The notes: generated by a model not told the origin, from the letters alone. A stretch of DNA of 51,066 nucleotides from Chitinophagales bacterium (GCA_017303395.1 JAFLBN010000022.1:1-51066); one strand, 5' to 3'. Positions 14,729-24,014 are shown, numbered from the stretch's first letter. Program-made: numbers and translations.

Positions 14729-15781
14729 ATGAATTGGAACCCTGCAGGAATGGTGGAAGAATTGACTTCTACATCGCACAAACTGGCTAAAGGCTACGAG
14801 ACATTGCAAAACATGGAGGATGTGCAACTGGCAACAACACCAAAAGAATTGGTGTGGAGCAGCGGCCACGTGAAAATGTACCATTACATCCGTGAAACAC
14901 CTGCTAAGAGCAAAACTCCGGTGCTGGTTTCTTTCGCTATGCTGAACAGGCACGATGTGCTTGATTTGCAACCAGACCGCAGCCTGATGAAAAAGCTGTT
15001 GGAAGAAGGTCTTGATATATATATCATGGATTGGGGCTACCCGACAAAAGCAGACCGCTACGAAACAATGGAAGACTACATCGACGGTTATATGAACGAT
15101 GCGGTTGACTTTGTACGCAAAAGCAATAAGGTTGATAAAATCCACAAAATGGGTATCTGTCAGGGTGGTACATTCAGCATGATATATGCATCACTGTACC
15201 CTGAAAAACTGAAATCACTGACTACATACGTTGCTCCTTACGAATTCAGCACAAACACTTGTATGCTGTATCGTTGGACAAAACACATAGACGTAGATGC
15301 TATCGTTGACAGCGTTGGTACTGTGCCGGGCGAAATGGTTGACGGTGCGTTCGGTATGCTGAAGCCAAGCATGAACATCAGCAAATACATCGGCGTGATG
15401 GACAGCCTTGGTGATAAAGATAAAATGGAGAACTTCCTCCGCATGGAAAAATGGAAAGGTGATTTGCCTGCCATTCCTGGCGAGATGTATCGTAAATACA
15501 TCAAAGACCTTTTCCGCGATAATAAACTGATAAAAGGTGAAATGACACTGGGTGGTCGTGCTATCGATTTGAAAAATATGACAGTTCCTTTCCTGAACGT
15601 ATATGCTACAGACGATAACATCATCCCTAACGAAAGCACATTGCCTATCATGGATGCTATCGGTACGAAGGATAAAACAAACTATCCTTTCCCGGGTGGC
15701 CACATTGGCGTGTTTGTTGGTGGTAAGAGCCAGAAAGAGCTTGCACCTGCGGTAGCTAAATGGGTAATAGAAAGAGGATAG
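14729..15781 (+). CDS. phaC: Class III poly(3-hydroxyalkanoate) synthase subunit PhaC
   Basis: 350 residues, the length of class III PhaC (about 350-360). The modified lipase box is GICQGG with catalytic C144; the other triad members are in ATDDNIIP (D295 or D296) and GGHIGVF (H325). Upstream segments YIMDWGYPTKADR and DYIDGYMNDAVDFV are typical of the family. The enzyme polymerises hydroxyacyl-CoA thioesters into storage polyester granules. I start at ATG 14729 (MNWNPAGM); an upstream in-frame TTG adds a hydrophobic-basic extension not expected for the family and overlaps the promoter-like elements. Class III enzymes work with a PhaE partner, and neither phaE nor phaA/phaB is in this window. 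Confidence 0.88.
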   Translation: MNWNPAGMVEELTSTSHKLAKGYETLQNMEDVQLATTPKELVWSSGHVKMYHYIRETPAKSKTPVLVSFAMLNRHDVLDLQPDRSLMKKLLEEGLDIYIMDWGYPTKADRYETMEDYIDGYMNDAVDFVRKSNKVDKIHKMGICQGGTFSMIYASLYPEKLKSLTTYVAPYEFSTNTCMLYRWTKHIDVDAIVDSVGTVPGEMVDGAFGMLKPSMNISKYIGVMDSLGDKDKMENFLRMEKWKGDLPAIPGEMYRKYIKDLFRDNKLIKGEMTLGGRAIDLKNMTVPFLNVYATDDNIIPNESTLPIMDAIGTKDKTNYPFPGGHIGVFVGGKSQKELAPAVAKWVIERG

Positions 15782-15844
15782 TTTTTAGTTGATTGGTTGA
15801 CTTGTTGAATAGTTAACCGGTCAGTATTCGGAATAAGCTCATAG

Positions 15845-15878
15845 ACAAAAGGTGTGCGTGATGCGCACCTTTTGTTTT
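15845..15878 (+). terminator. phaC terminator
   Basis: Arms ACAAAAGGTGTGC (15845-15857) and GCGCACCTTTTGT (15863-15875), 13 bp with one G-U pair and a 5-nt loop, ending in T-rich sequence. The earliest start codons of the next gene (15852, 15861) lie inside this stem. Confidence 0.7.
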
Positions 15879-16766
15879 ATATTGAATAATAATAGAAGAA
15901 CGGAATTGATACACACAGCACATAAGCAGTTTGCTATACATCATGCAGTATTATCTAATGGCTGCAACATGGCATATATAGACGAGGGTAGCGGAGAACA
16001 TACATTGGTATTCGTACACGGCCTTGCCACCTATGGCGGCAGTTGGAAGTACCAGATAGAAGCACTGAAAGAACATTACAGATGCATAGCGGTAGACTTG
16101 CCCGGTAATGGCTATTCTGACAGGGGCAACTACGATTACAGCATACACTTTTACGCAGGGTGTTTATACGATTTTATACAAAAGCTGGGCTTGAAAAATG
16201 TGGTGTTGGTTGGCCACTCCATGGGTGGGCAGGTAGTGCTGCACTTGCTTGAAAATGTACAGGATGCTGCCGAAAAGCTGATACTGTGTGCACCTGCGGG
16301 TTTTGAAACATTCACCCCGCTTGAAAGTACGATGTACAAATCGACCATCAGCACACTCGATATGTTTAGCACACAAGAGAACAGCCTGCGGCAGAGCATA
16401 CGTACCAGTTTCTTTCAGTACCCGAAGCAGATAGATGATATGGTGGAAGAATTGGTGCAGATCATGCGCTCGCACTCTACACGCAGCTACAGGCAAATGG
16501 TAGATGCATGTGTAAACAGTATGCTGGATGAACCTGTGTTCGATAATCTGGGACTTGTAGAACAACCAACACTAGTGCTATTTGGCGAGCGCGATGCGCT
16601 GATACCTAACCGATGGATACACCCTGTAACAACGCAACACATAGCAGAAAAAGCTGTACACAAAATGCAGTATGCCAAACTGGAAATGATAGCACAGTGC
16701 GGGCACTTTCTGCAATTAGAAAAGCCGCATCTTGTGAATGCGGCTATCAGAAAGTTTGTGGGTTGA
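15861..16766 (+). CDS. Alpha/beta-hydrolase fold protein
   Basis: About 301 residues from ATG 15861. The fold signature is clear: oxyanion segment FVHGLATYGGSW, nucleophile elbow GHSMGGQ, acid region LVLFGERDALIPNRW and catalytic His in AQCGHFLQLEKP. This is the common esterase/lactonase/epoxide-hydrolase-like group, and the substrate cannot be read from the sequence. The start is uncertain: ATG 15861 lies within the phaC terminator stem, while in-frame TTG codons at 15882 and 15906 would begin outside it, and TTG 15906 gives the length of leader usual for such proteins. The 3' end abuts the PPK2 gene on the other strand with no gap. Confidence 0.85.
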   Translation: MRTFCFILNNNRRTELIHTAHKQFAIHHAVLSNGCNMAYIDEGSGEHTLVFVHGLATYGGSWKYQIEALKEHYRCIAVDLPGNGYSDRGNYDYSIHFYAGCLYDFIQKLGLKNVVLVGHSMGGQVVLHLLENVQDAAEKLILCAPAGFETFTPLESTMYKSTISTLDMFSTQENSLRQSIRTSFFQYPKQIDDMVEELVQIMRSHSTRSYRQMVDACVNSMLDEPVFDNLGLVEQPTLVLFGERDALIPNRWIHPVTTQHIAEKAVHKMQYAKLEMIAQCGHFLQLEKPHLVNAAIRKFVG

Positions 16767-17513
16767 TTATTTCTTCATTCCCGGATATTTCATCTTGAAG
16801 CCAACCATTGCATCACGCAGCAGCTTGGCTACAAGATAAGACTTGTACCAGTTCTGGTCGGCAGGTATAATGTTCCATTCAGGTTCGTTGCACTTGTTGA
16901 AGACCTCTTCGTAATAGCCCATATAGGTATCCCATAGTTGAGATTCCTCAATATCTTTGGCATTGTACTTCCACATTTTCTGCGGCACTTTCATGCGTTC
17001 CTGCAGGCGTGCCAGTTGCTCATCGCGCGATACGTGGAGGTATAGCTTTATGATGTGTGTATTGTTGTGGTTGGCAAGCATCTTTTCAAAATCGTTGATG
17101 GCAGACATGCGTTTTACGGCAGTCTTATCATCTGTGATATTGTGTACACGCGTTACCAATACATCTTCGTAGTGAGAACGGTTGAAAACCTGTATCATGC
17201 CCTTTGCAGGTGCATGTTCGTGTATGCGCCACAGAAAGTCGTGACTCAGCTCTTCGGGCGTAGGTACTTTGAAAGATGTTACCTGTACACCCTGTGGGTT
17301 CATACAGCCAAATACATCGCGTATCAGCCCGTCTTTGCCGCTGGCATCCATGCCTTGTATTATTACCAGTATGCTGTGTTTACCTTCGGCATACAGCAGG
17401 TTTTGCAATTCATCAAGCTCGCCCTGTATGGCAGCCAGTTTCTTTTTAGTAGCATCTTTATCAAGTTGCTTGGGTGCTTTGGTATCTATTTTACCGAGCT
17501 TGATTTTTGCCAT
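16767..17513 (-). CDS. PPK2 family polyphosphate kinase / polyphosphate:nucleotide phosphotransferase
   Basis: 248 residues, one PPK2 domain. The P-loop is GMDASGKD (54-61), the Walker B-like segment is FNRSHYEDVL (near 110-119), and the lid with RVH follows. PPK2 enzymes transfer phosphate between polyphosphate and nucleoside mono- or diphosphates. The Q-G-M-D-A-S-G-K-D-G form and short N-terminus fit the single-domain class; which nucleotide it prefers cannot be judged by eye. It begins 23 nt after the stop of the 747-residue exported protein gene on the same strand, so the two may be cotranscribed. Confidence 0.9.
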   Translation of the reverse strand: MAKIKLGKIDTKAPKQLDKDATKKKLAAIQGELDELQNLLYAEGKHSILVIIQGMDASGKDGLIRDVFGCMNPQGVQVTSFKVPTPEELSHDFLWRIHEHAPAKGMIQVFNRSHYEDVLVTRVHNITDDKTAVKRMSAINDFEKMLANHNNTHIIKLYLHVSRDEQLARLQERMKVPQKMWKYNAKDIEESQLWDTYMGYYEEVFNKCNEPEWNIIPADQNWYKSYLVAKLLRDAMVGFKMKYPGMKK

Positions 17514-17536
17514 AACGGAAAGAAGTTTGTTATTGA

Positions 17537-19780
17537 TTATTCATCGAAACTGCTTAGCATTTTACGATATGCTTTGATGAAGATAGCACCGAGGTTTTTG
17601 TGCGGTGGTATATAATCATCAAACATGCCTTTGGCTGTTTCCCTGCCTTTAGCAGCAAAGTAGCCATTCAGCCCACGCCAAGACATTATCCAGTCTACAT
17701 CATTACCTGCCAGTATCTGGTCGTTGATGCTGCGGATGATAGGCTCGTTCACACTCATAGAGCCTACTTGCTTTGATGATATGATATGGGCATCAGGAGA
17801 GTGGTCGAGTACTTTGCCCAGATTGTGATAACCACCACAAGAGCCCAGCATTACGATTTTTGTTTCGCGCTGCAATTGGTCTATTGTAAGTGGCAGGTGG
17901 TAGCTATGCCCGCGGTGTATAACCACAGATGGGTGTATCTCTTTTTCTGCAAGGTATTTTGCCAGTTCTTTCTGCGCCTCTTCATCACCGGGTTCAGGTA
18001 TTGGCAGGTTTGCATAGATAACTATCTTCTTGCCTTGCAGCGATGATATTTCTGCCCAGTATTTATTGGTTACAACTTTCCATTTGTCTTTCGGGAAATT
18101 GCCCATAAAGCTGGTGTAAGAAGTTTTACCATCTTCATCGCCATAGAAGAATACCTGCTCATATACAATACCCGAATCGTTGGTAAGGTTTTTATTCATT
18201 ACCATGCTGATAGGTGGCAGGTTCAGCTTGTCTGATTGCATAGCCGCTGTAGTGCTATCCATACCTTTCAGGCCTTCAAACAGTGTAGCCAGCAAGCCAT
18301 ATACTATCACACCTTTTTTACTTCGGAATTTGTATGACGCTTCGTAGTTGTCTTTTACTTGTTTTTCGAGAAATACTGCAAGGCTTGAGTCTTCAATACT
18401 GCCGAACGCATCTGCAACGTCTACTGCGTCTTCCAGTTCATCGTCCTTACCTTGTTCAAGGCCTGCGATGAAGCTGCGCATCAGGTTGTTTTTATTATCC
18501 GCATCCATGGTGCCTAGGAATGTAGTAAGTGTATTGTAACCAGCACACATACGGATGAACGTACGGAATTTATCGCGGTGTACTTTTTCAAGTAGTTGGT
18601 CACCCGTCATAGGCTTCATGCGTTCCAGCATGCGCTTGTAGGTACCAAGGAAGCTACTGGTATATATTTCATCCTGACCGTAAACCATGATGAAATACAA
18701 TACCTCTGGCGGGAAGTTTTCTATACACTTGAAGCGAACAGGGTCTTTCTCTTCGTGCAGGTCGTTCATCTCACGGATGTACTTCATGCTGCGATACTTT
18801 AATTCATCTGTATAGGTATCGCCACCCAAAGACACTTGTTCCAGTTTTAGCCTTACAAGATTCTGATAAAACAAATCGTGGTTGCTTGTTATTTGGTCTA
18901 TCTCTGCGATGGTCTTTTTCTTAGTGTAGATATCGTTGAGGAAAGGCATTGCCTTCAGTGGCGATTTAGATTCCTGCGATATGCGTACGATGGTTTGTAC
19001 CAACGGGTCTTTGCTACGTTTTACGGCATTGCTCAGTACATAGTTGGTAGATGATGCATAGCTGAAGAGTTCGTTAGGCACTACTTTTGCAGCAGCGGCA
19101 ACTATATCGTCAGCATAGCTTTCGTTGGCAAACTCGCTGAGTCGCTTTATCATTATCTGCGGCTCCTGCTTGCCCATTTCTGTGAAGATGAATATGCGCT
19201 CTTCACTACTTGGTTCAAACAGATACTTGACGTTGTTCAGCGTCTGGAAATTGATGTTCTTTTTCACAAAATCCATGCTGGTGCCTTCATTGCGTGCAAT
19301 GATAAGATCGCGCATATTGTATATCTGCTTGCGGTAGAAGACAGGGTCTGCTTTTACATCAGAATTAAAAGCAAATAGCATTTCGTTGATGGCTTTCAGG
19401 CAGCGTATTTTTTCCTGATTGTCCATTATGGCATCTCTGGTTTTCTGTGGCAGGTTCTCTACCATTTTTTGCATCTGGTCTACCACCTGAAACATAGCAG
19501 TATTCAGGCCAAGGTTGATAACAGAATCGTCTGTATAATACAACTCACGATTGCGCATCACACCATCCGATGCATCAGCGCGGTTTTGTTCCTTGTCTAT
19601 TTTATCGTGCCACATCTGCCTGTTGCGTGGTATGGGTTGCAACAGTGTGTCTATTTCGTAGATGCTCGGCTCTTTCTTCTTTTCTTCTTTCTTTCTGGTG
19701 CGTACCGTTTGTGCATCGGCAGGCATTGCAAAAGAACAGGCTATTACCGGAAGTAATAAATATAGATAGTAACGATTCAT
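17537..19780 (-). CDS. Large exported protein with a caspase-fold-like (clan CD) C-terminal domain
   Basis: 747 residues from ATG 19780. A Sec signal peptide (MNRYYLYLLLPVIACSFAMPADAQ) is followed by a Lys/Glu-rich linker (TRKKEEKKKEPS), then a long mainly helical region to about residue 560 with no family I recognise. The last 150 residues alternate strands and helices. Two strand ends carry possible catalytic residues: SVVIHRGHSYHL (H625) and KIVMLGSCGGYHNLG (C648), followed by PDAHIISSKQVGSMSVNEP. A strand ending in a His motif and a following strand ending in [G/S]-C is the layout of clan CD cysteine peptidases (caspase, separase, CHAT), with a spacing near that of separase. This is inference from motif order. 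ATG 19780 is preferred over 19816 because it begins the signal peptide. PPK2 lies downstream on the same strand. Confidence 0.7.
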   Translation of the reverse strand: MNRYYLYLLLPVIACSFAMPADAQTVRTRKKEEKKKEPSIYEIDTLLQPIPRNRQMWHDKIDKEQNRADASDGVMRNRELYYTDDSVINLGLNTAMFQVVDQMQKMVENLPQKTRDAIMDNQEKIRCLKAINEMLFAFNSDVKADPVFYRKQIYNMRDLIIARNEGTSMDFVKKNINFQTLNNVKYLFEPSSEERIFIFTEMGKQEPQIMIKRLSEFANESYADDIVAAAAKVVPNELFSYASSTNYVLSNAVKRSKDPLVQTIVRISQESKSPLKAMPFLNDIYTKKKTIAEIDQITSNHDLFYQNLVRLKLEQVSLGGDTYTDELKYRSMKYIREMNDLHEEKDPVRFKCIENFPPEVLYFIMVYGQDEIYTSSFLGTYKRMLERMKPMTGDQLLEKVHRDKFRTFIRMCAGYNTLTTFLGTMDADNKNNLMRSFIAGLEQGKDDELEDAVDVADAFGSIEDSSLAVFLEKQVKDNYEASYKFRSKKGVIVYGLLATLFEGLKGMDSTTAAMQSDKLNLPPISMVMNKNLTNDSGIVYEQVFFYGDEDGKTSYTSFMGNFPKDKWKVVTNKYWAEISSLQGKKIVIYANLPIPEPGDEEAQKELAKYLAEKEIHPSVVIHRGHSYHLPLTIDQLQRETKIVMLGSCGGYHNLGKVLDHSPDAHIISSKQVGSMSVNEPIIRSINDQILAGNDVDWIMSWRGLNGYFAAKGRETAKGMFDDYIPPHKNLGAIFIKAYRKMLSSFDE

Positions 19781-19800
19781 GTATGTTTTATTAGTGCATA

Positions 19801-19815
19801 TGTGCCTGAGGCACA
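19801..19815. repeat. Short perfect palindrome upstream of the 747-residue gene
   Basis: TGTGCC-tga-GGCACA, 6-bp arms, 21 nt upstream of the start at 19780. On the minus strand a CAAAAATA complement (TATTTTTG, 19828-19835) lies just upstream as a possible -7 element, which would place the palindrome at the start of transcription, as for an operator. Confidence 0.4.
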
Positions 19816-19827
19816 AGCATGAAACTA

Positions 19828-19880
19828 CAAAAATAAGAAAAGCCGCCGTGTTAAGGTTATTCTAAACAAACGGCGGCTTT
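19828..19880 (-). terminator. glyA terminator
   Basis: Arms AAAGCCGCCGT (19839-19849) and ACGGCGGCTTT (19870-19880), 11 bp with a 20-nt loop. Read on the minus strand the stem is followed by TTTTCTTATTTTTG, a T-rich tail. It lies 21 nt after the glyA stop. Confidence 0.75.
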
Positions 19881-19900
19881 AAAATAGTATGTGTAAGCTA

Positions 19901-21178
19901 TTACATTTCAGGATATAGCGGGAACTGTTGCATAAACTCGTTCACCTCTCCACGTACGGTCGCTATTACCGTTTCATCGTCAGGAGACATCAGTACACGG
20001 TCGAGCCAGTTGATGATGTATGGCATGTGTTCCTCTTTCAAGCCACGGGTAGTAACCGCAGGCACACCTATACGGATACCTGAAGTGATGAACGGCGATT
20101 TATCATCGAACGGAACCATGTTTTTATTAATGGTAATATCTGCATGCACCAAAGTGTTTTCTGCTTTTTTACCACTAATGTTCTTGTTGCGAAGGTCTAT
20201 CAGCAACAGGTGGTTGTCTGTACCGCCCGATACTATATTGTACCCTTTTTCAAGCAGGGCTGTAGCAGCAGCCTGCGCGTTGTTGATTACTTGTTGTGTA
20301 TATGCGCCGAATTCCGGTTGCAGTATTTCGTAGAATGAAACCGCTTTTGCAGCTATCACATGCTCCAGCGGGCCGCCTTGTGTACCAGGGAACACAGCGA
20401 GGTCTAGCATCTGGCTCAGTGTTCTTGTTTCGCCTTTAGGACCTTTTACGCCCCATGTGTTTTCAAAGTCGGTCTTCATCATGATGAGGCCACCACGCGG
20501 TCCGCGCAATGTTTTGTGCGTAGTTGTGGTTACAAAATGACAATGATCGAACGGAGAAGCGAGATGTTTTTTAGCTATTAAACCTGCAGGGTGAGAGATA
20601 TCAGCCAGTACCAATGCGCCTATTTTATCAGCAACGGCACGGATACGTGCATAGTCCCAATCGCGGCTGTATGCAGATGCACCGCATATAATAAGTTTAG
20701 GCTTGTGTTCCAGTGCCTGTTTTTCCAGATGGTCGTAATCTACAATGCCATCTTCCTTGCGTACACCATAGTGTACTGCATTGTACAGCTTGCCCGAAAA
20801 GTTTACCGGAGAGCCGTGTGTGAGGTGACCGCCCATGCTCAGGTCGAGGCCCAGGATGGTATCGCCCGGCTGCAGGCAAGCCAGCATTACAGCTGCATTT
20901 GCCTGTGCACCACTGTGCGGTTGCACGTTGGCATATTCCACACCAAATATTTCTTTTGCACGGTCTATTGCCAGTTGTTCGCTTTTATCCACCACTTCGC
21001 AACCACCATAGTAACGGCGACCGGGATAACCTTCCGCATACTTATTGGTCATTACGCTACCCATAGCCTGCATAACCTGTGCACTTGTAAAGTTTTCAGA
21101 AGCTATCAGCTCAAGGCCACGGCGCTGGCGTTCCAGTTCTTCATGTATAAGCCCGAAAATGGCAGTATCTCTTTGCAT
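19901..21178 (-). CDS. glyA: Serine hydroxymethyltransferase
   Basis: 425 residues, full length. The N-terminus has [17 protein letters not shown], the middle has [15 protein letters not shown], and the PLP-binding lysine is K222 within [14 protein letters not shown]. It interconverts serine and glycine with transfer of the one-carbon unit to tetrahydrofolate, in the cytosol. All active-site segments I can check are present. It has its own terminator on the 3' side and a TATATTTG-like -7 element 25 nt upstream. The gene behind it on the same strand (21227) is 48 nt away, so it may be a separate unit. Confidence 0.97.
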   Translation of the reverse strand: MQRDTAIFGLIHEELERQRRGLELIASENFTSAQVMQAMGSVMTNKYAEGYPGRRYYGGCEVVDKSEQLAIDRAKEIFGVEYANVQPHSGAQANAAVMLACLQPGDTILGLDLSMGGHLTHGSPVNFSGKLYNAVHYGVRKEDGIVDYDHLEKQALEHKPKLIICGASAYSRDWDYARIRAVADKIGALVLADISHPAGLIAKKHLASPFDHCHFVTTTTHKTLRGPRGGLIMMKTDFENTWGVKGPKGETRTLSQMLDLAVFPGTQGGPLEHVIAAKAVSFYEILQPEFGAYTQQVINNAQAAATALLEKGYNIVSGGTDNHLLLIDLRNKNISGKKAENTLVHADITINKNMVPFDDKSPFITSGIRIGVPAVTTRGLKEEHMPYIINWLDRVLMSPDDETVIATVRGEVNEFMQQFPLYPEM

Positions 21179-21203
21179 TATTAGATGTAGATGTTTTGGG
21201 ATG

Positions 21204-21238
21204 CAAATATAACTATATGCAGACGCTTATCGCAGCAA
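21204..21238 (-). promoter_or_regulatory. Possible glyA promoter
   Basis: On the minus strand, TATATTTG (21204-21211) matches TAnnTTTG. A TTG (21236-21238) lies 24 nt upstream, one base beyond the usual spacing. The predicted leader is about 20 nt. Confidence 0.4.
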
Positions 21239-21598
21239 TTTTGATATTACAAGCAATGCTATCTGTACCACGCTGCCAAAAGTGCCTACCACGGCATACC
21301 AGAGTGATGCGATATTGACTATCAGCATTGCCTTCCATGCCCATGGCTTGTCTTGCAGAAAAGCGAGTGTGATGTATAGCCCGGCAAGCCCCCAAACAAC
21401 AAAGATGAGCTTCATGGTTGTAGATTCGGGATTGATACCAACTTTTTCTACTGCTTTGCTCCACGGGCCCAACTGGCCTGCGTGTTGTCCCGATTTAGGA
21501 CGGATATAATCGCCGGTAGCCAATGCGCGGCTGCCGTCAAAAACCATGTACCCGAAATTGAGGGTAGCCATGATGATGATAATCCACTTGATGAACAT
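21227..21598 (-). CDS. Small membrane protein, unknown function
   Basis: 123 residues with about three hydrophobic helices (residues 3-20, 63-82, 90-118). A soluble loop of about 40 residues (DGSRALATGDYIRPKSGQHA, then GPWSKAVEKVGINPEST) lies between the first and second helices, on the outside if the N-terminus is cytosolic. I do not recognise the family. It starts 18 nt from the stop of the CPBP protease gene (21617), so it is probably the last gene of the mntH-CPBP run. Function unknown. Confidence 0.6.
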   Translation of the reverse strand: MFIKWIIIIMATLNFGYMVFDGSRALATGDYIRPKSGQHAGQLGPWSKAVEKVGINPESTTMKLIFVVWGLAGLYITLAFLQDKPWAWKAMLIVNIASLWYAVVGTFGSVVQIALLVISKLLR

Positions 21599-21616
21599 AG
21601 CTGAGAAGATTTATGT

Positions 21617-22123
21617 CTAAATGTCGGGAAAAATTACGGCAAGTAAAACAGCTATGCTATTATGTGCAGCATGTACCAGAGCTGTAGACCAAAAAGCTTT
21701 AACAAGATTCCGTTTATAGAAGTAATAACAATATCCTAATGTGAGGCCCTGCAGAAATGCAAATATGATATACATAACATCGTAATAATGCATAAAACCA
21801 AATATTAGAGATGATATAAGTATAGCCCAGAAGTATTTATTCTTGATGTGTATCCACTTTCTGAATATCCGGAATAAGAGATATTGGTACACAAATGTTT
21901 CTAATACGGATGTGACTATGATATTTAAAGGTAGCTGTTCTAAGTTTGCAGGGTCGGGTGGTTCTTTCAGTTGTGTTACATCCCAGAATATTTCCACAAT
22001 TCCTTCAATAGGTATAAGCATAATGATTGTAGCATAACCCGCAAGCAGAAAAATAAGTAGCTGGGTAGGGTAGTTTCTTGCACTTAGAAAACGAAGGGTT
22101 TTAAGGTTTAGTTTTTTCATCAT
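21617..22123 (-). CDS. CPBP-type intramembrane metalloprotease
   Basis: 168 residues with four or five transmembrane helices. The three CPBP/Abi motifs can be aligned: motif 1 as ETFVYQYLLFRIF (normally EExxxR, here ET, so one of the paired glutamates is replaced), motif 2 as FGFMHYYDV (FxxxH), and motif 3 as VHAAHNSIA (HxxxN). Family members cleave within membranes; bacterial roles include bacteriocin immunity. The motif-1 change may alter activity. The ATG overlaps the stop of the mntH gene by 4 nt, so it is translationally coupled to the metal transporter-UspA fusion. Confidence 0.75.
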   Translation of the reverse strand: MMKKLNLKTLRFLSARNYPTQLLIFLLAGYATIIMLIPIEGIVEIFWDVTQLKEPPDPANLEQLPLNIIVTSVLETFVYQYLLFRIFRKWIHIKNKYFWAILISSLIFGFMHYYDVMYIIFAFLQGLTLGYCYYFYKRNLVKAFWSTALVHAAHNSIAVLLAVIFPDI

Positions 22124-23994
22124 TGTGCTATAAATACAGGTATATCTACTTTATGTCTTAGGGTGTTGATGGTTTCCCCAAATATAAAATCTTTAATGCT
22201 TTTATGGCCGTGGCTGCCCAATACCAACAGATCACAATTGTTTTCTTTTACAATGCGTGCTATCTCGTCTTTGCGATTTTTGAAGCCCAATATGCCTTGT
22301 GCTTTCAAAGACTTATCTGCAAACAATTGAATATACTTATCCAGATAGGCTTTGTCTTGCAGGGTTTCATAGTCGTTGGCTTTGTCTTGCAGCATGCGTG
22401 CCTGTGCGCTTTCCACAATGTGTATCAGCAGGTATTCGGTATCTGCATTGCCCAGATGCATGGCGTATTGCATTACGATACGGTCTGTATCGGTATAGTC
22501 TACCGCCATCGCTATTTTACGGAATGGTTTTGATATGCCTTGCAATGCATCCATTTCAGGTGTTTTGTGAATATTTATATTTGCTTCTCTGCGTTGTAGT
22601 ATGAATGGATAAACAGTAGTAATTATCAGCAGTACTACAATGCCCAGCTCACCACCAACTATCAATGCTTTGACAAGTGTACTGTCTGTTTGTGCTATCC
22701 AGTCTGCAGCAGTTTCGTATACTAATTTAAGATTTAAAGCAACGATAATGGAAGCGACTATCCACGCAGCAATTTTTACAATCGGCTTGATGGTGAAGAT
22801 GCCCATACGTTTTCTATCGCTGACAAAATGTATGAGTGGTATTACTGCAAATGCTAGTTGCATGCTTAATAATACCTGACTGAAAACCAGCATGGCATCT
22901 ACTTCCTGTTCGCCCATTATCCATATTACCAGTACGGCAGGTACTATGGCCAGCATCCTTGTCAACAGTCGGCGTACTACAGGGCTGATGCGCAAACGCA
23001 GATAACCTTCCATTACTATTTGCCCTGCAAGTGTACCCGTAACGGTAGAACTTTGGCCCGCAGCTATCAATGCTATGGCAAAGAGGTGCGATGCCCATTT
23101 ATTACCAAGCAAAGGAGCCAGCAATTGGTGTGCATCTTTCAACGAAGCTACATGCTCGTTGCCACTGGTATAGAATACAGCTGCGGCAAGAATGAGTATA
23201 GCCGCGTTTACAAACAATGCCATGTTGAGTGCAATGGTACTATCCCACACATTGAAACGAATGGCTTTTCTGACAGAAGCATCATCGCTGTTTATCTTGC
23301 GTGTTTGCACAAGGGCAGAATGGAGGTATAGGTTGTGCGGCATAACCGTTGCTCCAATAATACCAATGGCAATATATAAAGCAGCGTTATTAGGAATGGA
23401 AGGGACAAAACCTTTTACCAGCTCATGCATATCGGGCCGTGCAAAAAACATTTCCAGCAGAAAGCAACCACCAATGATGGCTACGAGCGTTATGATGAAT
23501 GCTTCCATCTTGCGCATGCCCAGCTTCTGCAGGTAAAGCAGTAAGAGCGTGTCGAGAAAAGTGATGAGCACACCAAATAGTATGGGGATGCCTAGTAGCA
23601 GATTAAGACCAACAGCCATGCCGAGTACTTCGGCAAGGTCGCAGGCTGCAATGGCAAGTTCTGCCAGTACATATAAGACAAAGTTTACACCACGTGGATA
23701 TACCTCTCTATTGCATTGCGCCAAATCTTTGCCTTGCACTATACCAAGCCTTGCGCTGAGCGATTGCAGCAGCAATGCCATCAGGTTGCTCATCAGCAAC
23801 ACCCATATCAGTTTATAGCCAAACTGGCTACCACCTGCAATATCTGTAGCCCAGTTGCCCGGGTCCATATAGCCAACACTTACCAGATATGCCGGGCCGA
23901 AGAATGCGAAGAGTTTCCGCCACTTGCTGCCACGCTTTTCGGGGTCTATAGAGCCATGTACCTCTCCAAGCGACTTATCATTTACCCTATCCAT
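22120..23994 (-). CDS. mntH: Nramp-family divalent metal transporter fused to a UspA domain
   Basis: 624 residues. Residues about 28-470 form an Nramp transporter: the metal-binding DPGNW motif is at 44-48 and the second ligand motif MPHNLYLHSALVQ is near residue 218, both intact, with about eleven transmembrane helices. Residues about 485-624 are a universal-stress-protein domain beginning KIAMAVDYTDTD and containing the nucleotide-binding GSHGHKSIKDFIFGETINT (the G-2x-G-9x-G-S/T-type loop). Nramp proteins import Mn2+ or Fe2+ with protons; the UspA part faces the cytosol and may bind ATP and control transport. It is the first gene of a unit with the CPBP protease, and its promoter carries an overlapping palindrome. 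Divergent from the BlaI gene. Confidence 0.93.
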   Translation of the reverse strand: MDRVNDKSLGEVHGSIDPEKRGSKWRKLFAFFGPAYLVSVGYMDPGNWATDIAGGSQFGYKLIWVLLMSNLMALLLQSLSARLGIVQGKDLAQCNREVYPRGVNFVLYVLAELAIAACDLAEVLGMAVGLNLLLGIPILFGVLITFLDTLLLLYLQKLGMRKMEAFIITLVAIIGGCFLLEMFFARPDMHELVKGFVPSIPNNAALYIAIGIIGATVMPHNLYLHSALVQTRKINSDDASVRKAIRFNVWDSTIALNMALFVNAAILILAAAVFYTSGNEHVASLKDAHQLLAPLLGNKWASHLFAIALIAAGQSSTVTGTLAGQIVMEGYLRLRISPVVRRLLTRMLAIVPAVLVIWIMGEQEVDAMLVFSQVLLSMQLAFAVIPLIHFVSDRKRMGIFTIKPIVKIAAWIVASIIVALNLKLVYETAADWIAQTDSTLVKALIVGGELGIVVLLIITTVYPFILQRREANINIHKTPEMDALQGISKPFRKIAMAVDYTDTDRIVMQYAMHLGNADTEYLLIHIVESAQARMLQDKANDYETLQDKAYLDKYIQLFADKSLKAQGILGFKNRKDEIARIVKENNCDLLVLGSHGHKSIKDFIFGETINTLRHKVDIPVFIAQ

Positions 23995-24014
23995 TATTTG
24001 CTCTAAATAAAAAG

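Noticed and set aside
15852-15900. GTG 15852 as the start of the alpha/beta hydrolase
   Set aside because: It lies in the phaC terminator stem and gives a leader without homology-like features; later starts are more likely, though the exact one is uncertain.
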